A stretch of 64,000 nucleotides of DNA from JBFWMG01 sp050251715 (GCA_050251715.1 JBFWMG010000004.1:62001-126000), one strand, 5' to 3'; numbered from the stretch's first letter, positions 1-9,565 are shown. Numbers and translations: made by a program. The notes: generated from the sequence alone by a model not told the origin.

Positions 1-794
1 GAACAAGCAAAATCAACCGGATCAATAACAGTATGATTATCAGGGACAAGGTGCGCGTTGACGACTCCCAAGCCATAGAATGACTGGATATCAATATAGT
101 CCACGAGAGAACCGAAACGTTCTATAAAGAGCTCCTCCTCATGCTGGTTCAAACGGCTCAAGACAAAACTCGCGCGGATTATGGGAAAAAGAGCGTTGTT
201 GCGGGCCTTCCACTCGCGGATACGCTCGATCGCCCGTAGCGTCTTGGCAAAATCACCACGCACGCGCACCTTGGCATACGTTTCGGCGGTCGCGGCATCC
301 GTGCTGAAAAGGATATGCGTCAGTCCCGCCTCGCAAATGGCATTTGCGGTGTCGTCCGTCAAAAGCTGCCCATTGGTCGTCATGAAGACCTCCATGACGC
401 CATGTTCCCTGGCCAGCCGTATGCGGTTGGCGATGTCAGGGACCAGAAGGGGCTCATCGATACTGTGCATGGCGACGGATGGGCACGCATGGGCCTGGCA
501 TTCCTCCAGAACCTTTACGTAGACGTCCAGAGGAAGAAGAGGAATACCCGTGTTGTACTTGTTTTTCAGGTCTCTATGACCTTGTATGCAGCTTGGACAA
601 CGCAGGTTGCACAGATACGTCTGCTCAAAATGAATATACAAAGGGAAGTCTGGTATGAGCTCTTGCCTTCCAGAAAGAGCATACTGCTCGCGATACGTCC
701 CGTACCTGTCTCCATACCGTTCTTGCTGCAGTGCAGCACAGTCAGCATTGATATTTACATATTTCTTCAGCATACCGTCCGACGTCGTACTCAT
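1..794 (-). CDS. Radical SAM protein, C-terminus cut by window edge
   Basis: The reading frame begins at ATG 792-794 (minus strand), preceded by GGAG about 8 nt upstream, and runs open off the left edge, so only the first 264 residues are seen. Residues 62-69 read CNLRCPSC, the CX3CX2C cluster-binding motif of the radical SAM superfamily, followed by a typical TIM-barrel pattern (AMHSIDEPLL, VFMTTNGQLL, ILFSTDAA). The frame fits SPASM/viperin-like radical SAM proteins found in glycan and peptide-modification loci, but the C-terminus that would show auxiliary clusters is missing. It is the last gene seen of the minus-strand glycan island, 16 nt after the preceding gene. The substrate is unknown. 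Family call is secure; role is inferred from context only. Confidence 0.85.
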   Translation of the reverse strand, partial: MSTTSDGMLKKYVNINADCAALQQERYGDRYGTYREQYALSGRQELIPDFPLYIHFEQTYLCNLRCPSCIQGHRDLKNKYNTGIPLLPLDVYVKVLEECQAHACPSVAMHSIDEPLLVPDIANRIRLAREHGVMEVFMTTNGQLLTDDTANAICEAGLTHILFSTDAATAETYAKVRVRGDFAKTLRAIERIREWKARNNALFPIIRASFVLSRLNQHEEELFIERFGSLVDYIDIQSFYGLGVVNAHLVPDNHTVIDPVDFAC

Positions 795-810
795 AGAACA
801 CTCCAGAATT

Positions 811-2046
811 TTAATCAAAAAAAGTATCCAGCGAAGACAGGTCAACCTCAAACAACGACGAAGGGGCCGGATTGGCCTTGGGCTCGGATTGCACCAAAGA
901 ACGGATGACATTCTTCAATCTCTCAACATCATTGTTGATAAAATAATCCACGGCGTCAGGTTCATAGCCACTGTGGTTCATGACTTCCAGAAGCATTTCT
1001 GAATAATCGGAAAATTCAATAGTTGGCACGCCGCACATCTTCCCCATCCATAGCGTCATTGAAAACAAGCATGCCAATTGCACATGAGCCCTGCCCAGGA
1101 GAACCTCGGGATGCTCATACGTCACAAAAAAATTCCCCCCATTCTGCGAAGATACGACGGCCTCAACATACGGAACATTTGTGACAAAATGAGGCTTTAA
1201 AAATACAACAATATCATCGTCAAAAGACCTCAAGACATCCATCGCTTGCAAAAAAAGCGTACCTGGACCTTCTGGCCCCAGACGCATCTCGTACGTTCCA
1301 TACTGAAGAACTGTACCAACGATACCTAAACAGAAAACAACGATCTTCTTGCCATACAAATCTGGATGTTCCGCATAAAATTCTCTGTAGAAGGACTCGG
1401 ACTCTTGTCGTATATATTCTTTCCAGGAGGGGAACAGGTGAGAACAACCCAATAACGCCTTACTAGAGCAACCAATCTCCCTGTAAAAATGGGAAGGTGA
1501 AAAACTTATCACACCATCCACGTAGCTACGGCTATCCTGCACCACCATGTCTTTATGCTGCTCCACTATGCGCTGCATTGTTTCACCCACGTACATGCGG
1601 GATTCAACAGAATACGCCTTTCCAAAAATTCTGGCCAAAGAGGTCAGCATCGACATCATGCGGCTCGTTGGCTCAACAAACTGAATGAGGCAGCATTTTT
1701 TTGATATAAGCAGGAGTAAAAGAACAACAGAAAAAGCCTTTAACCGCTGTAAGATATTAACGATACGTGCTCGATACTTATTATAGTAGCTGCAGTATAA
1801 CAGCACATCGCCAACGTTGCGCATGCCATCCCAAAGAGTGGTGTTCCTTTGCAATAAGTTCCATGTTCTCAAACCGTTCTCATTAGCTGTATCAGGCCAG
1901 CTATCGTTAGGAACACAGAACAAGACATTCGACTTTGGATAGCGCTGCTTGAGCTCCATGCACAGAGGGAGAACCGCATCTACCGTTATTAGTTTAGGCC
2001 GTAAAAAAACGACCACGTTATGAGCAAAAAAATACTTAAATAACAT
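811..2046 (-). CDS. Uncharacterised protein of glycan island (glycosyltransferase-like?)
   Basis: 411 residues from ATG 2044-2046, which has a GGAG ribosome-binding site 6 nt upstream. An upstream GTG at 2085 is in frame but lacks such a site and would overlap the aminotransferase gene. I do not recognise a named family. There is a hydrophobic stretch near residues 110-125 (FSVVLLLLLIS), a central basic region, and C-terminal text of the kind found in capsule or CDP-glycerol-type transferases (VVFLKPHFVTN, then VQLACLFSMTLW). It is AT-rich relative to the genes to the right of 9.6 kb and sits between the perosamine-synthase-like gene and the radical SAM gene. A GT-B-fold glycan-transfer role is a guess from context. 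Confidence 0.7.
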   Translation of the reverse strand: MLFKYFFAHNVVVFLRPKLITVDAVLPLCMELKQRYPKSNVLFCVPNDSWPDTANENGLRTWNLLQRNTTLWDGMRNVGDVLLYCSYYNKYRARIVNILQRLKAFSVVLLLLLISKKCCLIQFVEPTSRMMSMLTSLARIFGKAYSVESRMYVGETMQRIVEQHKDMVVQDSRSYVDGVISFSPSHFYREIGCSSKALLGCSHLFPSWKEYIRQESESFYREFYAEHPDLYGKKIVVFCLGIVGTVLQYGTYEMRLGPEGPGTLFLQAMDVLRSFDDDIVVFLKPHFVTNVPYVEAVVSSQNGGNFFVTYEHPEVLLGRAHVQLACLFSMTLWMGKMCGVPTIEFSDYSEMLLEVMNHSGYEPDAVDYFINNDVERLKNVIRSLVQSEPKANPAPSSLFEVDLSSLDTFFD

Positions 2047-2072
2047 GACGACTCCATCTGAATGAAGGGCCT

Positions 2073-3179
2073 TCAAGAAAGGCACGTTTTAACATGGCGA
2101 CAGATTTCAAAAACATCTGACTCTTCAAGGTCCACGGAACTGGGCAGACTCACTCCCTGGACCGCAACGGATTCGGCGACGGGAGCGGAAGTCGAACAAG
2201 AATAAATGGACTGCAAATGCAAAGGATAAAAAATCGGGCGCGACTCGACGCCACATGCGTGTAGTTTCCGAATCAGCGCATCTCTCTCTTCATGTGAAAC
2301 AAATGTTGTGACCAGTATGGTGTTAAGCCAATACACATTATTTGCCTCTGGAGATTCATCAATAAACTGAATTTGGGGCAATTCAGAAAGGTATTTCCTA
2401 TAATACGAATTAATCTCCCTTTTCTTTTTAATAAAAAGATCGACTTTATCCATTTGGGCAACGCCAAGCGCTGCTTGTAGATTTGTCATTCGGTAATTAT
2501 ACCCAACATACTTATGACGATAAGGCCTCTGCGGATCCATACCATGATCGCGTAATATCATCATCTTGTCATAAAGCTCACAAGAATTGGTTACTACCAT
2601 CCCCCCCTCCCCAGTAGTAATAATCTTGTTTCCATAGAAGCTGAATATTCCGATATCTCCGATCGCTCCCACATGCTTGCCATTGTATTCCGCACCAAGC
2701 GATTCGGCGGCATCTTCAACAACGAAGATATCACGACCGCCAATAGCGTCACCAATCGCATCCATATTGCACGGATGCCCATAAAGATGAACCGGCAATA
2801 TACACCTTGTTCTCTCTGTGATGGCAGCCTTTACGCAATCAGGATCTATGCATAAATGCGCACGCTCAATATCCACAAACACGGGAGTGGCACCGGTGTA
2901 AACAACAGCGTTGGATGTCGCGATAAAAGAGATTGATGGAACAATGACTTCATCGCCAGGGCCAATGTTCAATGCAACAAGCGCCAAATGCAATGCCGTC
3001 GTACCGTTGGATGTCGAAATGGCATATTGGGCACCACAATATGCCGCAACCCGCTTTTCAAACTCGCGGACATACGCCCCTCTTGAAGAAACCCACCCAG
3101 ATCGAACACAATCAAGGACATTACGCTCTTCTGCGGCATCAAAATGCGGAGTTATGAGTGGATATTTTATCGATGTCAT
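2073..3179 (-). CDS. per: DegT/DnrJ/EryC1/StrS aminotransferase, GDP-perosamine synthase-like
   Basis: A 368-residue PLP-dependent sugar aminotransferase. The internal-aldimine lysine is K185 in SFYGNKIITTGEGG, and the family signatures STSNGTTALHLAL, GDEVIVPS and VEDAAESLGA are all present. This fits the sub-branch that converts GDP-4-keto-6-deoxymannose plus glutamate into GDP-perosamine. The gene directly follows gmd, which makes that keto-sugar, and this strongly supports the assignment. I chose ATG 3177-3179 (MTSIKYPL) because it follows the gmd stop by 13 nt and matches the usual N-terminus; an upstream ATG at 3203 would add eight residues and overlap gmd. A different 4-amino-deoxyhexose product cannot be excluded. 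Confidence 0.85.
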   Translation of the reverse strand: MTSIKYPLITPHFDAAEERNVLDCVRSGWVSSRGAYVREFEKRVAAYCGAQYAISTSNGTTALHLALVALNIGPGDEVIVPSISFIATSNAVVYTGATPVFVDIERAHLCIDPDCVKAAITERTRCILPVHLYGHPCNMDAIGDAIGGRDIFVVEDAAESLGAEYNGKHVGAIGDIGIFSFYGNKIITTGEGGMVVTNSCELYDKMMILRDHGMDPQRPYRHKYVGYNYRMTNLQAALGVAQMDKVDLFIKKKREINSYYRKYLSELPQIQFIDESPEANNVYWLNTILVTTFVSHEERDALIRKLHACGVESRPIFYPLHLQSIYSCSTSAPVAESVAVQGVSLPSSVDLEESDVFEICRHVKTCLS

Positions 3180-3192
3180 GGCGTATACCAAC

Positions 3193-4218
3193 CTAATTAT
3201 CATCCAAATCTGCGGCCATCATGAGCTCCACAAGCGCCTCAAAGCCCACAGAAGGTTGCCAACAAAGTTCACGTCTTGCTTTGGAAGAATCACCCAGAAG
3301 ATACTCCACTTCAGTCGGCCTGAAGTAATAAGGATCCACTTCAACAACCACTTCGCCCGATTTCGTATTGATACCTTTCTCGTTTACGCCCTCTCCCTGC
3401 CACTCAATCATGATGTCAACATAAGCGAATGATTTTTCCACGAACTCCCTGACGGAATGAGCCTCACCAGTCGCGACAACATAGTCATCAGCGATGTCGT
3501 GTTGCAACATCATCCACATCGCCTTGACATAATCAAGGGCATACCCCCAGTCACGCACAGCGTTCAAGTTTCCTAAAAACATCTTCTTCTGCTTTTTCTT
3601 ATAGATATTCGCAGCCGCAGTCGTAATCTTGCGTGTCACGAAGTTCTCGCCACGCCGAGGGGACTCATGGTTGAAGAGAATGCCGTTGCATGCAAATAGA
3701 CCATACGCATCACGATAGTTTGAGGTAATATAATGCGCATACTGTTTTGCGATTGCATAGGGCGACTGAGGATTGAACGGCGTGTTCTCGTCCTGGGGCG
3801 TGGCAAGCGCCTTGCCGTACAGCTCGCTGGTGGATGCCTGGTAGAACTTGATGTCACCGCCGTACTCCTTGATGGCATCAAGCAACCGCAACGTTCCGAG
3901 GGCAACAACCTCCGCCGTATACTCCGGAACTTCGAACGAGACATGCACATGAGACTGTGCCGCGAGGTTATATATTTCATCGGGACGTAGATTACGAATC
4001 AATCGATTGAGATTGCTGGAATCAGTCATATCACCGTAGTGCAGCTTGAAACTATGGTGCGGATCTCTCGGATCCCGCGAAATATGACGTATATTATTTA
4101 TATTCCCATTACTTACACGGCGTCTAATGCCATGCACCTCATATCCCTTCTCCAAAAGGAATTCCACAAGGTAGGAACCGTCTTGCCCAGTGACACCAGT
4201 GATGAGTGCTTTCTTCAT
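3193..4218 (-). CDS. gmd: GDP-mannose 4,6-dehydratase
   Basis: 341 residues, full family length. This short-chain dehydrogenase converts GDP-D-mannose to GDP-4-keto-6-deoxy-D-mannose, the precursor of GDP-perosamine, GDP-rhamnose or GDP-fucose. The sequence shows the NADP-binding glycine motif GVTGQDGSYL (residues 8-17), an arginine-rich coenzyme loop (GIRRRVS), the catalytic Thr/Ser-Glu (STSELYGK, about 129-136) and the YX3K pair (Y154, K158 in SPYAIAK). The ATG at 4216-4218 abuts the stop of the preceding TIM-barrel gene, so the two are probably translationally coupled. The next gene is a perosamine-synthase-like aminotransferase, so GDP-perosamine is the likely end product. Confidence 0.95.
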   Translation of the reverse strand: MKKALITGVTGQDGSYLVEFLLEKGYEVHGIRRRVSNGNINNIRHISRDPRDPHHSFKLHYGDMTDSSNLNRLIRNLRPDEIYNLAAQSHVHVSFEVPEYTAEVVALGTLRLLDAIKEYGGDIKFYQASTSELYGKALATPQDENTPFNPQSPYAIAKQYAHYITSNYRDAYGLFACNGILFNHESPRRGENFVTRKITTAAANIYKKKQKKMFLGNLNAVRDWGYALDYVKAMWMMLQHDIADDYVVATGEAHSVREFVEKSFAYVDIMIEWQGEGVNEKGINTKSGEVVVEVDPYYFRPTEVEYLLGDSSKARRELCWQPSVGFEALVELMMAADLDDN

Positions 4219-5091
4219 TCAATTACCCTGTATTGTTGTTCGCAACAAATCATATGAATTTTTCACTTCCGCGAGACCGGAATAAATTTCGAGTGTGATT
4301 ATCTTACTATGCAAGATTGAACGCGAGACAGCGTTGCATATATCGCTTCCAATCCTCAACCCATGATTCAAGTCAGAACGTCCATCATTATCGCTAATAT
4401 GAATGTACTCTGCATGATCTACAAACTGCGCATACTCCCTCTCAAAACTCAAACCAAGACTTTTTGATGTTACATAGAGATGCGCTACATCAAGAAGCAG
4501 CTTGAAAGGAATATTTTCTTTGAGCTCCATAAAATCATTAAATGTGCACAGCATACTATGAGGCACATCACCATATCGTGAATGCGCCTTTTGCGTGTAG
4601 CAATTGTTTTCAAGGTAGAATGTCATGTCAGGATAGTCCGCAGACAACCGGGTCAGCCGTTCGCAGAACACCGACATGGCGGCATCGCGTGACGCAACAA
4701 TCCTTCCAGTAAAGCCCTTGCCGAGATCCGACACCTTGGGGTCGAGATAAAAACCGGCATGAATGCTGTAGGCGTTGCTGCCAAGCAACTGGGCCATGCC
4801 AATGGCCTCGCGGCATAACCGCATGCTGTTGTCCGCGACAGTTGGATCCAGTGACGCCAAGTTGAGAACAAAATCAGCCCTCTGTGGCGGAAAGTAATTA
4901 TGCACCATAAAATGAGCATGCAACTCATGTTGCAACAGAACCAATGTGTCACCCAAGCCATCAACAAAATCGTGCCCACCTGTCAGCTCGACAGAATAGA
5001 ATCCATGCGCAACCAATGACGTGACCGCTCTCTCAACGGAGCGTTCGCCACTTGCGACGGATGAGACAAAGAGTTCTTTCATGCCTGCCAC
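4219..5091 (-). CDS. Sugar phosphate isomerase/epimerase-like TIM-barrel protein
   Basis: 290 residues starting at GTG 5089-5091 (AGGG 4 nt upstream); an in-frame ATG at 5080-5082 would give MKELFVSS. The pattern is that of the xylose isomerase-like / AP endonuclease 2 TIM-barrel superfamily: conserved metal-ligand segments YSIHAGF (His), FYLENN (Glu), LLLDVAHLYV (Asp and His) and YIHISDNDG (His, Asp). Such proteins isomerise or epimerise sugars, or act on sugar-phosphate-like substrates, using a divalent metal. The gene abuts gmd, so a sugar-modifying role is plausible, but the substrate cannot be read from the sequence. Confidence 0.8.
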   Translation of the reverse strand: MAGMKELFVSSVASGERSVERAVTSLVAHGFYSVELTGGHDFVDGLGDTLVLLQHELHAHFMVHNYFPPQRADFVLNLASLDPTVADNSMRLCREAIGMAQLLGSNAYSIHAGFYLDPKVSDLGKGFTGRIVASRDAAMSVFCERLTRLSADYPDMTFYLENNCYTQKAHSRYGDVPHSMLCTFNDFMELKENIPFKLLLDVAHLYVTSKSLGLSFEREYAQFVDHAEYIHISDNDGRSDLNHGLRIGSDICNAVSRSILHSKIITLEIYSGLAEVKNSYDLLRTTIQGN

Positions 5092-5104
5092 ACAGCCCTA
5101 TGGA

Positions 5105-6685
5105 CTATACCCATCTTGCCAATTTCCTGGTCAGCTCAGGCGCATCAAAGAGAAGACGTCCACGCTCATCATGAAAGAGGTCGCAGACATGGACTCTGTT
5201 CATCTTGATAAATTCATCCGTTATGGAGGGCGACCCTGTTAAATACAGAAGGATGGGGGTATTCGTCAGATGTATCGCTTCGTATAACGCGGTCGACGAC
5301 ACCTTGGAAAACACAAACAGATCAGTGGCATTGTAGACGTCAGGATTCGAGAACGGGCGTTCCTCGAATATGACGTTCTTATTTTCAAAATACTCAAGCA
5401 GTCTAAACCCCTTGCCATACAGCCGCGTCTTGGGGCGAAGCTTGTAAATGACCCGCTTCCCTAGTGACAGGAAATACTCGACGATACGCAACTCCAAATC
5501 GAAATGAACGACCTCGGGGATGACCTGGGCGCCCTGCCGGTCTCCAAAATAGCCCGGAGCGACATACATGACCGTATTGATCGCGTCCAGTTCGATGGGC
5601 GGACGCTGAAAGCCATCCGCACGCTCCAAAACACTGGGCATAACGCCCTTGCACATTCTGAACGTCACATTGTTATCAATGGTCTCGTACCGCATGGCGC
5701 TCACTAATTCCTTGTCGCCATACAGGGCAAATTCATTCGGGATTTCAAATTCGGTCAGCGGGAACTTGTTCCAGAAAACACCAGTAGAACCACCACCATG
5801 CGGAAACGTGACGACATTGCCACCTTTGCTGCGGATGACGTGGCTGATGAGTCTGGTAAAATAGTTACCATGTGTGCCGGTGAGAATTTCTTTGCCTGAA
5901 AAATCAGGAAGCACTCTTGATAACCGGCCAAGGTCGAGGGTTATTAATTTGATAAGCCGTTCAACACCTTCCACAAAGATAGCGTTCCACTCTGTAGGAT
6001 ATGGCTTTCCGATATATTCAAACGAGATATCAGACACGGATTTGACAATGTCGGCGCACATCTTTTTGTGCCCAGCATCAAGCACCACCTTCTGCACAGT
6101 CTCCAAGGAATACGTCTCGAAATACTTAGACACCCGAATCAATCTAAATGAGATGCCCTTTTTCGCCACATAGGAAAGAACATCCGGGTTGGGATGCACG
6201 ACCAACGTCTTGCCAGAAAAAAAACCTTTCGGATTGAGCCGCTGCTGCTGCTTTACCCAAGACGCACTCTGACGCAACCGTCTCATGAGGAAAGGTGATT
6301 TCCGCAAATATATCTCATTGAAAAAACGGTCAAAGAACTGAAACTGCGGCGATGCGCCCCCCGCGACATCCGCCAGCATATTCTTCGCAGGGACGGAGCC
6401 GTTGTCCAGGCGGCAATTCGTAAAAACAAACTCAACACCATCTTTGCATGCTCTATCGACAAATAGGGCTAGCGCGATCCAATCCGTAAGTTGTGTATAC
6501 AGCCATCCAGCGGCAAGTCTCCCAGCTATGCGGGCGTTTCCGTCGGCGCCTCTGATTGTAGCAACAAGGGACTTGTGCACTGCGAGCTCGATATCTCGCA
6601 GTTCATTCGTCAGTACCGGCCATGAAAATGTTTCCCGCCAGCGAGCCACATCATCAATAGAAAATATATTTAATATAAACTGCAT
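5105..6685 (-). CDS. Large uncharacterised protein, capsule/CDP-glycerol transferase-like
   Basis: About 526 residues. ATG 6683-6685 is preferred over the in-frame ATG at 6691 because the GGGAGGG ribosome-binding sequence lies at a better distance from it. No domain is certain. The C-terminal half has GT-B-like segments: a glycine/histidine turn (GNVVTFPHGGGST), a basic KLRPKTRLYGKG region and then FSNPDVYNATDLFVFSKVSSTALYEAI, close to the pattern in capsule-synthesis and CDP-glycerol glycerophosphotransferase-type proteins where a Ser/Thr-rich loop binds nucleotide phosphate. It lies between the TIM-barrel gene and neuB1. Transfer of a sugar or a phosphate-linked group is possible but unproven. 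Confidence 0.7.
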   Translation of the reverse strand: MQFILNIFSIDDVARWRETFSWPVLTNELRDIELAVHKSLVATIRGADGNARIAGRLAAGWLYTQLTDWIALALFVDRACKDGVEFVFTNCRLDNGSVPAKNMLADVAGGASPQFQFFDRFFNEIYLRKSPFLMRRLRQSASWVKQQQRLNPKGFFSGKTLVVHPNPDVLSYVAKKGISFRLIRVSKYFETYSLETVQKVVLDAGHKKMCADIVKSVSDISFEYIGKPYPTEWNAIFVEGVERLIKLITLDLGRLSRVLPDFSGKEILTGTHGNYFTRLISHVIRSKGGNVVTFPHGGGSTGVFWNKFPLTEFEIPNEFALYGDKELVSAMRYETIDNNVTFRMCKGVMPSVLERADGFQRPPIELDAINTVMYVAPGYFGDRQGAQVIPEVVHFDLELRIVEYFLSLGKRVIYKLRPKTRLYGKGFRLLEYFENKNVIFEERPFSNPDVYNATDLFVFSKVSSTALYEAIHLTNTPILLYLTGSPSITDEFIKMNRVHVCDLFHDERGRLLFDAPELTRKLARWV

Positions 6686-6744
6686 TCTCATTCCCTCCCA
6701 TATCCATGTAACAGCCCTCGATACACCCTATGGACGCCGCTGCG

Positions 6745-7785
6745 TTACGTCCACCCCAGCATTTTCCAATTCAGGGGTTCGTCCGCTTCCACATCCTGCA
6801 ACAGCTTCATCCCCACAATCCGGTCAATCTCCTTGGGGGCAAGGCCGAGGCCGGGACGCTTGATGGCCAGCATGTCTCTGGTCAACACGGTTCCTGCGGG
6901 ATACTCGCGGACAACGACCACGCTGCGCCGCATTTTCTCTTGGATCTCCACCTCGTTGCGCACCGGCCGCTTCACGCCGTCGCCCAATGCCGCTTCGACA
7001 TTGCGCACCGCTTCCACCATGCGTTTGAACTCAACTGGCTCCAATGAGGAAGTATGGTCCGGACCAGGAAGGTTACGATCCAGCGTAAAATGCTTTTCAA
7101 TGGTACGTGCGCCCAATGCAACAGCGGCGCACGCCACTTCATACCCCAAGGTGTGGTCTGAATAGCCCACCGGCAGCTTGAACGCCTCGCGCAACGTCAG
7201 CATGGCGCGCAGGTTCACGTCCGGCATGGCGGTCGGATAATTGGACGTGCAGTGGTACAACAGCACATCGGGATCGCCCGCCGCGCGGATCACCTCCAGC
7301 GCCTCCTCCACCTCGCCCAGGCTGCTGGCGCCCGTGGACAGCAGAATCGGCAGGCCGGTGCGCGCCATATCGGCCAGCAACGAATGATAGGTCAAATCCG
7401 TGGAGCCCACCTTGATGAACGGGATGCCCACCTCGACGAGCATGCGTAGCGCTCCGGGGCTCGATGCCCGCGAAAAGAAGATGATGCCGCACTCTTGCGC
7501 CGTCTTTTTCAGCTCCAGATGATCCGCGAGAGTCAGCTCGAACTTCTTTATCATGTCGTAGAGCGTCTCTTCGCCAGCGGGTGCGTTCTTTTGCTGATAC
7601 GCGGCCTTTGGCGCTCTACGCGACGTATTTTCTTCCGTAATGTACGTTTGAAATTTGACCGCATCAGCACCACAGGCCTTGGCAGAGGCGATCATTTTCT
7701 TCGCGAGCTCTACATCCCCATTATGGTTAACGCCGATCTCCGCGACAATGAGCGTATTGGGTAATTTTTCCCACCAGTTAGGCAT
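6745..7785 (-). CDS. neuB: N-acetylneuraminate/legionaminate-type synthase (NeuB 1)
   Basis: 346 residues. Condenses phosphoenolpyruvate with an N-acetylated hexosamine (ManNAc or its 6-deoxy-diamino analogue) to make a nonulosonic acid. The catalytic TIM barrel (about 1-280) shows VAEIGVNHNGD, ADAVKFQTY, FIKVGSTDLT, LLSTGASS, YSDHTLG and EKHFTLDR. The C-terminal SAF/antifreeze-like lid spans about 285-346 and contains the arginine that closes over the substrate. AGGAAAT lies about 9 nt before the ATG. The start overlaps the end of the sulfotransferase gene by 8 nt. A second NeuB-type gene at 22.8 kb suggests two different nonulosonates. The exact substrate (Neu, Leg or Pse type) cannot be fixed by eye. 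Confidence 0.9.
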   Translation of the reverse strand: MPNWWEKLPNTLIVAEIGVNHNGDVELAKKMIASAKACGADAVKFQTYITEENTSRRAPKAAYQQKNAPAGEETLYDMIKKFELTLADHLELKKTAQECGIIFFSRASSPGALRMLVEVGIPFIKVGSTDLTYHSLLADMARTGLPILLSTGASSLGEVEEALEVIRAAGDPDVLLYHCTSNYPTAMPDVNLRAMLTLREAFKLPVGYSDHTLGYEVACAAVALGARTIEKHFTLDRNLPGPDHTSSLEPVEFKRMVEAVRNVEAALGDGVKRPVRNEVEIQEKMRRSVVVVREYPAGTVLTRDMLAIKRPGLGLAPKEIDRIVGMKLLQDVEADEPLNWKMLGWT

Positions 7786-8908
7786 AGTAATATTTCCTGA
7801 AGAATAAGGCTAGACGGTCTGAGACCGCAAAAGGTACCGTCAGTACACGAAGCGCAAAAGCGCGGGCCACACAACACAACAACTTCCACTTCACAGAGAC
7901 AGGCCGCCCCTTGAATAACGCGACGAACCATTTTTCAGCGGTATTATTGCAGAAAGAATCCATAATACTTTTACGCAGGTAACACACTGACAATCCGTAT
8001 ATATCGTCGTCATACATTGCCACATGCCGATCTATGGCCCTCTTATCAATGCCGCCAGACGAAGACTCAAAACTTGACCATCCATGCCATTTTTTGCCTT
8101 GCAGCGTAGGGGAGACCTCTTCTCTATCGCATGCAACACCAATATTGGCGCAAAGGCGACGATAGTGCGCCATGTGATCTTCCACAAATTCCTCAAACCT
8201 GACTATTGTCATCCTATCTGGATAACGCTTCTGCAACTCCTTAGCCAGAATGAGGTCCCTCTCCCACCTGAGTCCAATTTCAGGTGGCACCATCTCCAAC
8301 AGCGATTCCCTGAATTCCTTTGGTTTAAGGCCCATCATTGAGGCATACACCGCCCTAACATCACGAGCGACATAAACAACATATCCAGTATCGATGTTGT
8401 TAAAAAAATATTCCAGGGCATATGTCGATCGAGGCGTCTTCAATAATATGCACTTCGCGTTGTTAAACGACTCAAGGCACCCCATACAGATACTCACACT
8501 CTTACAATATGCAAATATCAAATCATAAAAAGTCATTGTTGAGTATGACAACACCTCTTCATCAAATGCTTGTCCGAATTTTGAAAAATCAATATCAACA
8601 GTATAGTCTTCACCGTTTTGCCTGATATCCACCTCGCGCCGACGAACACTATCAACATATGTATAATGCATTGTCTGCGGCAAAAAGAAACGCAACAACT
8701 CGGGATGGTCGGCCTTTCGCAACATTTCATCCAAGTATTCCTCTCCAGGATACTGGCGGCCCATCCTCCTGCGGAAGTAATTAACAGCCCGGACAAGACC
8801 ATCTTCATAAGGCAAGGTAAAAATATCCTGATGAGCATCGAAGATTCGTTGAACTAAGGTAGTTCCGCTGCGCTGATAACCATCAACCAGAACAATTGTT
8901 TTCTTCAT
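7778..8908 (-). CDS. PAPS-dependent sulfotransferase
   Basis: 376 residues from ATG 8906-8908, with AAGGAAG just upstream; the open frame extends further but has no family signal there. The N-terminus VDGYQRSGTTLVQRIF carries the 5'-phosphosulfate-binding loop of sulfotransferases, and a later YVVYVARDVRAVYAS segment matches the 3'-phosphate-binding region (R-D-x-R-A-V). It would move a sulfuryl group from PAPS onto a hydroxyl or amine, presumably of a glycan. The next gene upstream is an APS kinase that makes PAPS, which gives strong contextual support. No signal peptide is seen, so it probably acts in the cytosol on a precursor. Confidence 0.85.
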   Translation of the reverse strand: MKKTIVLVDGYQRSGTTLVQRIFDAHQDIFTLPYEDGLVRAVNYFRRRMGRQYPGEEYLDEMLRKADHPELLRFFLPQTMHYTYVDSVRRREVDIRQNGEDYTVDIDFSKFGQAFDEEVLSYSTMTFYDLIFAYCKSVSICMGCLESFNNAKCILLKTPRSTYALEYFFNNIDTGYVVYVARDVRAVYASMMGLKPKEFRESLLEMVPPEIGLRWERDLILAKELQKRYPDRMTIVRFEEFVEDHMAHYRRLCANIGVACDREEVSPTLQGKKWHGWSSFESSSGGIDKRAIDRHVAMYDDDIYGLSVCYLRKSIMDSFCNNTAEKWFVALFKGRPVSVKWKLLCCVARAFALRVLTVPFAVSDRLALFFRKYYYA

Positions 8909-8978
8909 ATATGCTTCCTTTTCAAGAGACCAACCACAACATACGCCTAAACAAACCGCACCAATATCAAGAACGCAC

Positions 8979-9521
8979 CTACCCCACGCATCTCTCCCGT
9001 GCAGCAAGCAGGCCAACATTCACAAGGTAGTTCAATACGTTATGCAACGATTCTTCCGCGCTTTCGACACTGGTACGGAGTACCAATTCAGGGCTTGAAG
9101 GAATATCATAACCATCTGAAATTCCAGTAAAATTTTTGATCTCACCAGATCGCGCCCTTCTATACAGCCCTTTCACATCCCTTGTCTCGGCGACCTCTAG
9201 AGGACAGTCACAGTACACTTCAATATAGTTGGCTATAGCTAGACGATTCGCTACTCGTGCGTCCGCATACGGTGCGATTGCCGCGACAACACACACGATG
9301 CCACTATTGTTCAGTTGCGAAGCAAGACAGCCGATTCTTCTTAAATTTTCAAGTCTATCACTATGAGAAAATGAAAGGCCTCTGCATATGCTGTTGCGCG
9401 CGACATCCCCGTCAATCAAAAAAACAGGGATACCCAACGACTTCAATTTGTTGTGCAGCAGGGCTCCAATCGTACTTTTCCCTGCTCCAGAAAGTCCGGT
9501 AAACCAAATTGTATACGACAT
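8979..9521 (-). CDS. cysC: Adenylylsulfate (APS) kinase
   Basis: 180 residues from ATG 9519-9521 with AGGGGG upstream; the upstream extension of the frame is not conserved-looking. Phosphorylates APS to PAPS. The P-loop is GLSGAGKST (9-17), the Asp-Gly-Asp motif is at 37-39, the DRLENLRRIG motif follows, and the KGLYRRARSGEIKNFTG substrate loop is near-consensus. The position usually occupied by the phosphorylatable serine in the ISPY motif is Ala here (AIAPYADAR). The neighbouring sulfotransferase is the likely PAPS user. Dissimilatory sulfate reducers do not need PAPS for respiration, so this copy is probably dedicated to sulfation. Confidence 0.92.
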   Translation of the reverse strand: MSYTIWFTGLSGAGKSTIGALLHNKLKSLGIPVFLIDGDVARNSICRGLSFSHSDRLENLRRIGCLASQLNNSGIVCVVAAIAPYADARVANRLAIANYIEVYCDCPLEVAETRDVKGLYRRARSGEIKNFTGISDGYDIPSSPELVLRTSVESAEESLHNVLNYLVNVGLLAARERCVG

Positions 9522-9565
9522 ACCACCCCCTAGTTGCTCTCCGTCCGCCGCCATACGCACCTGAC

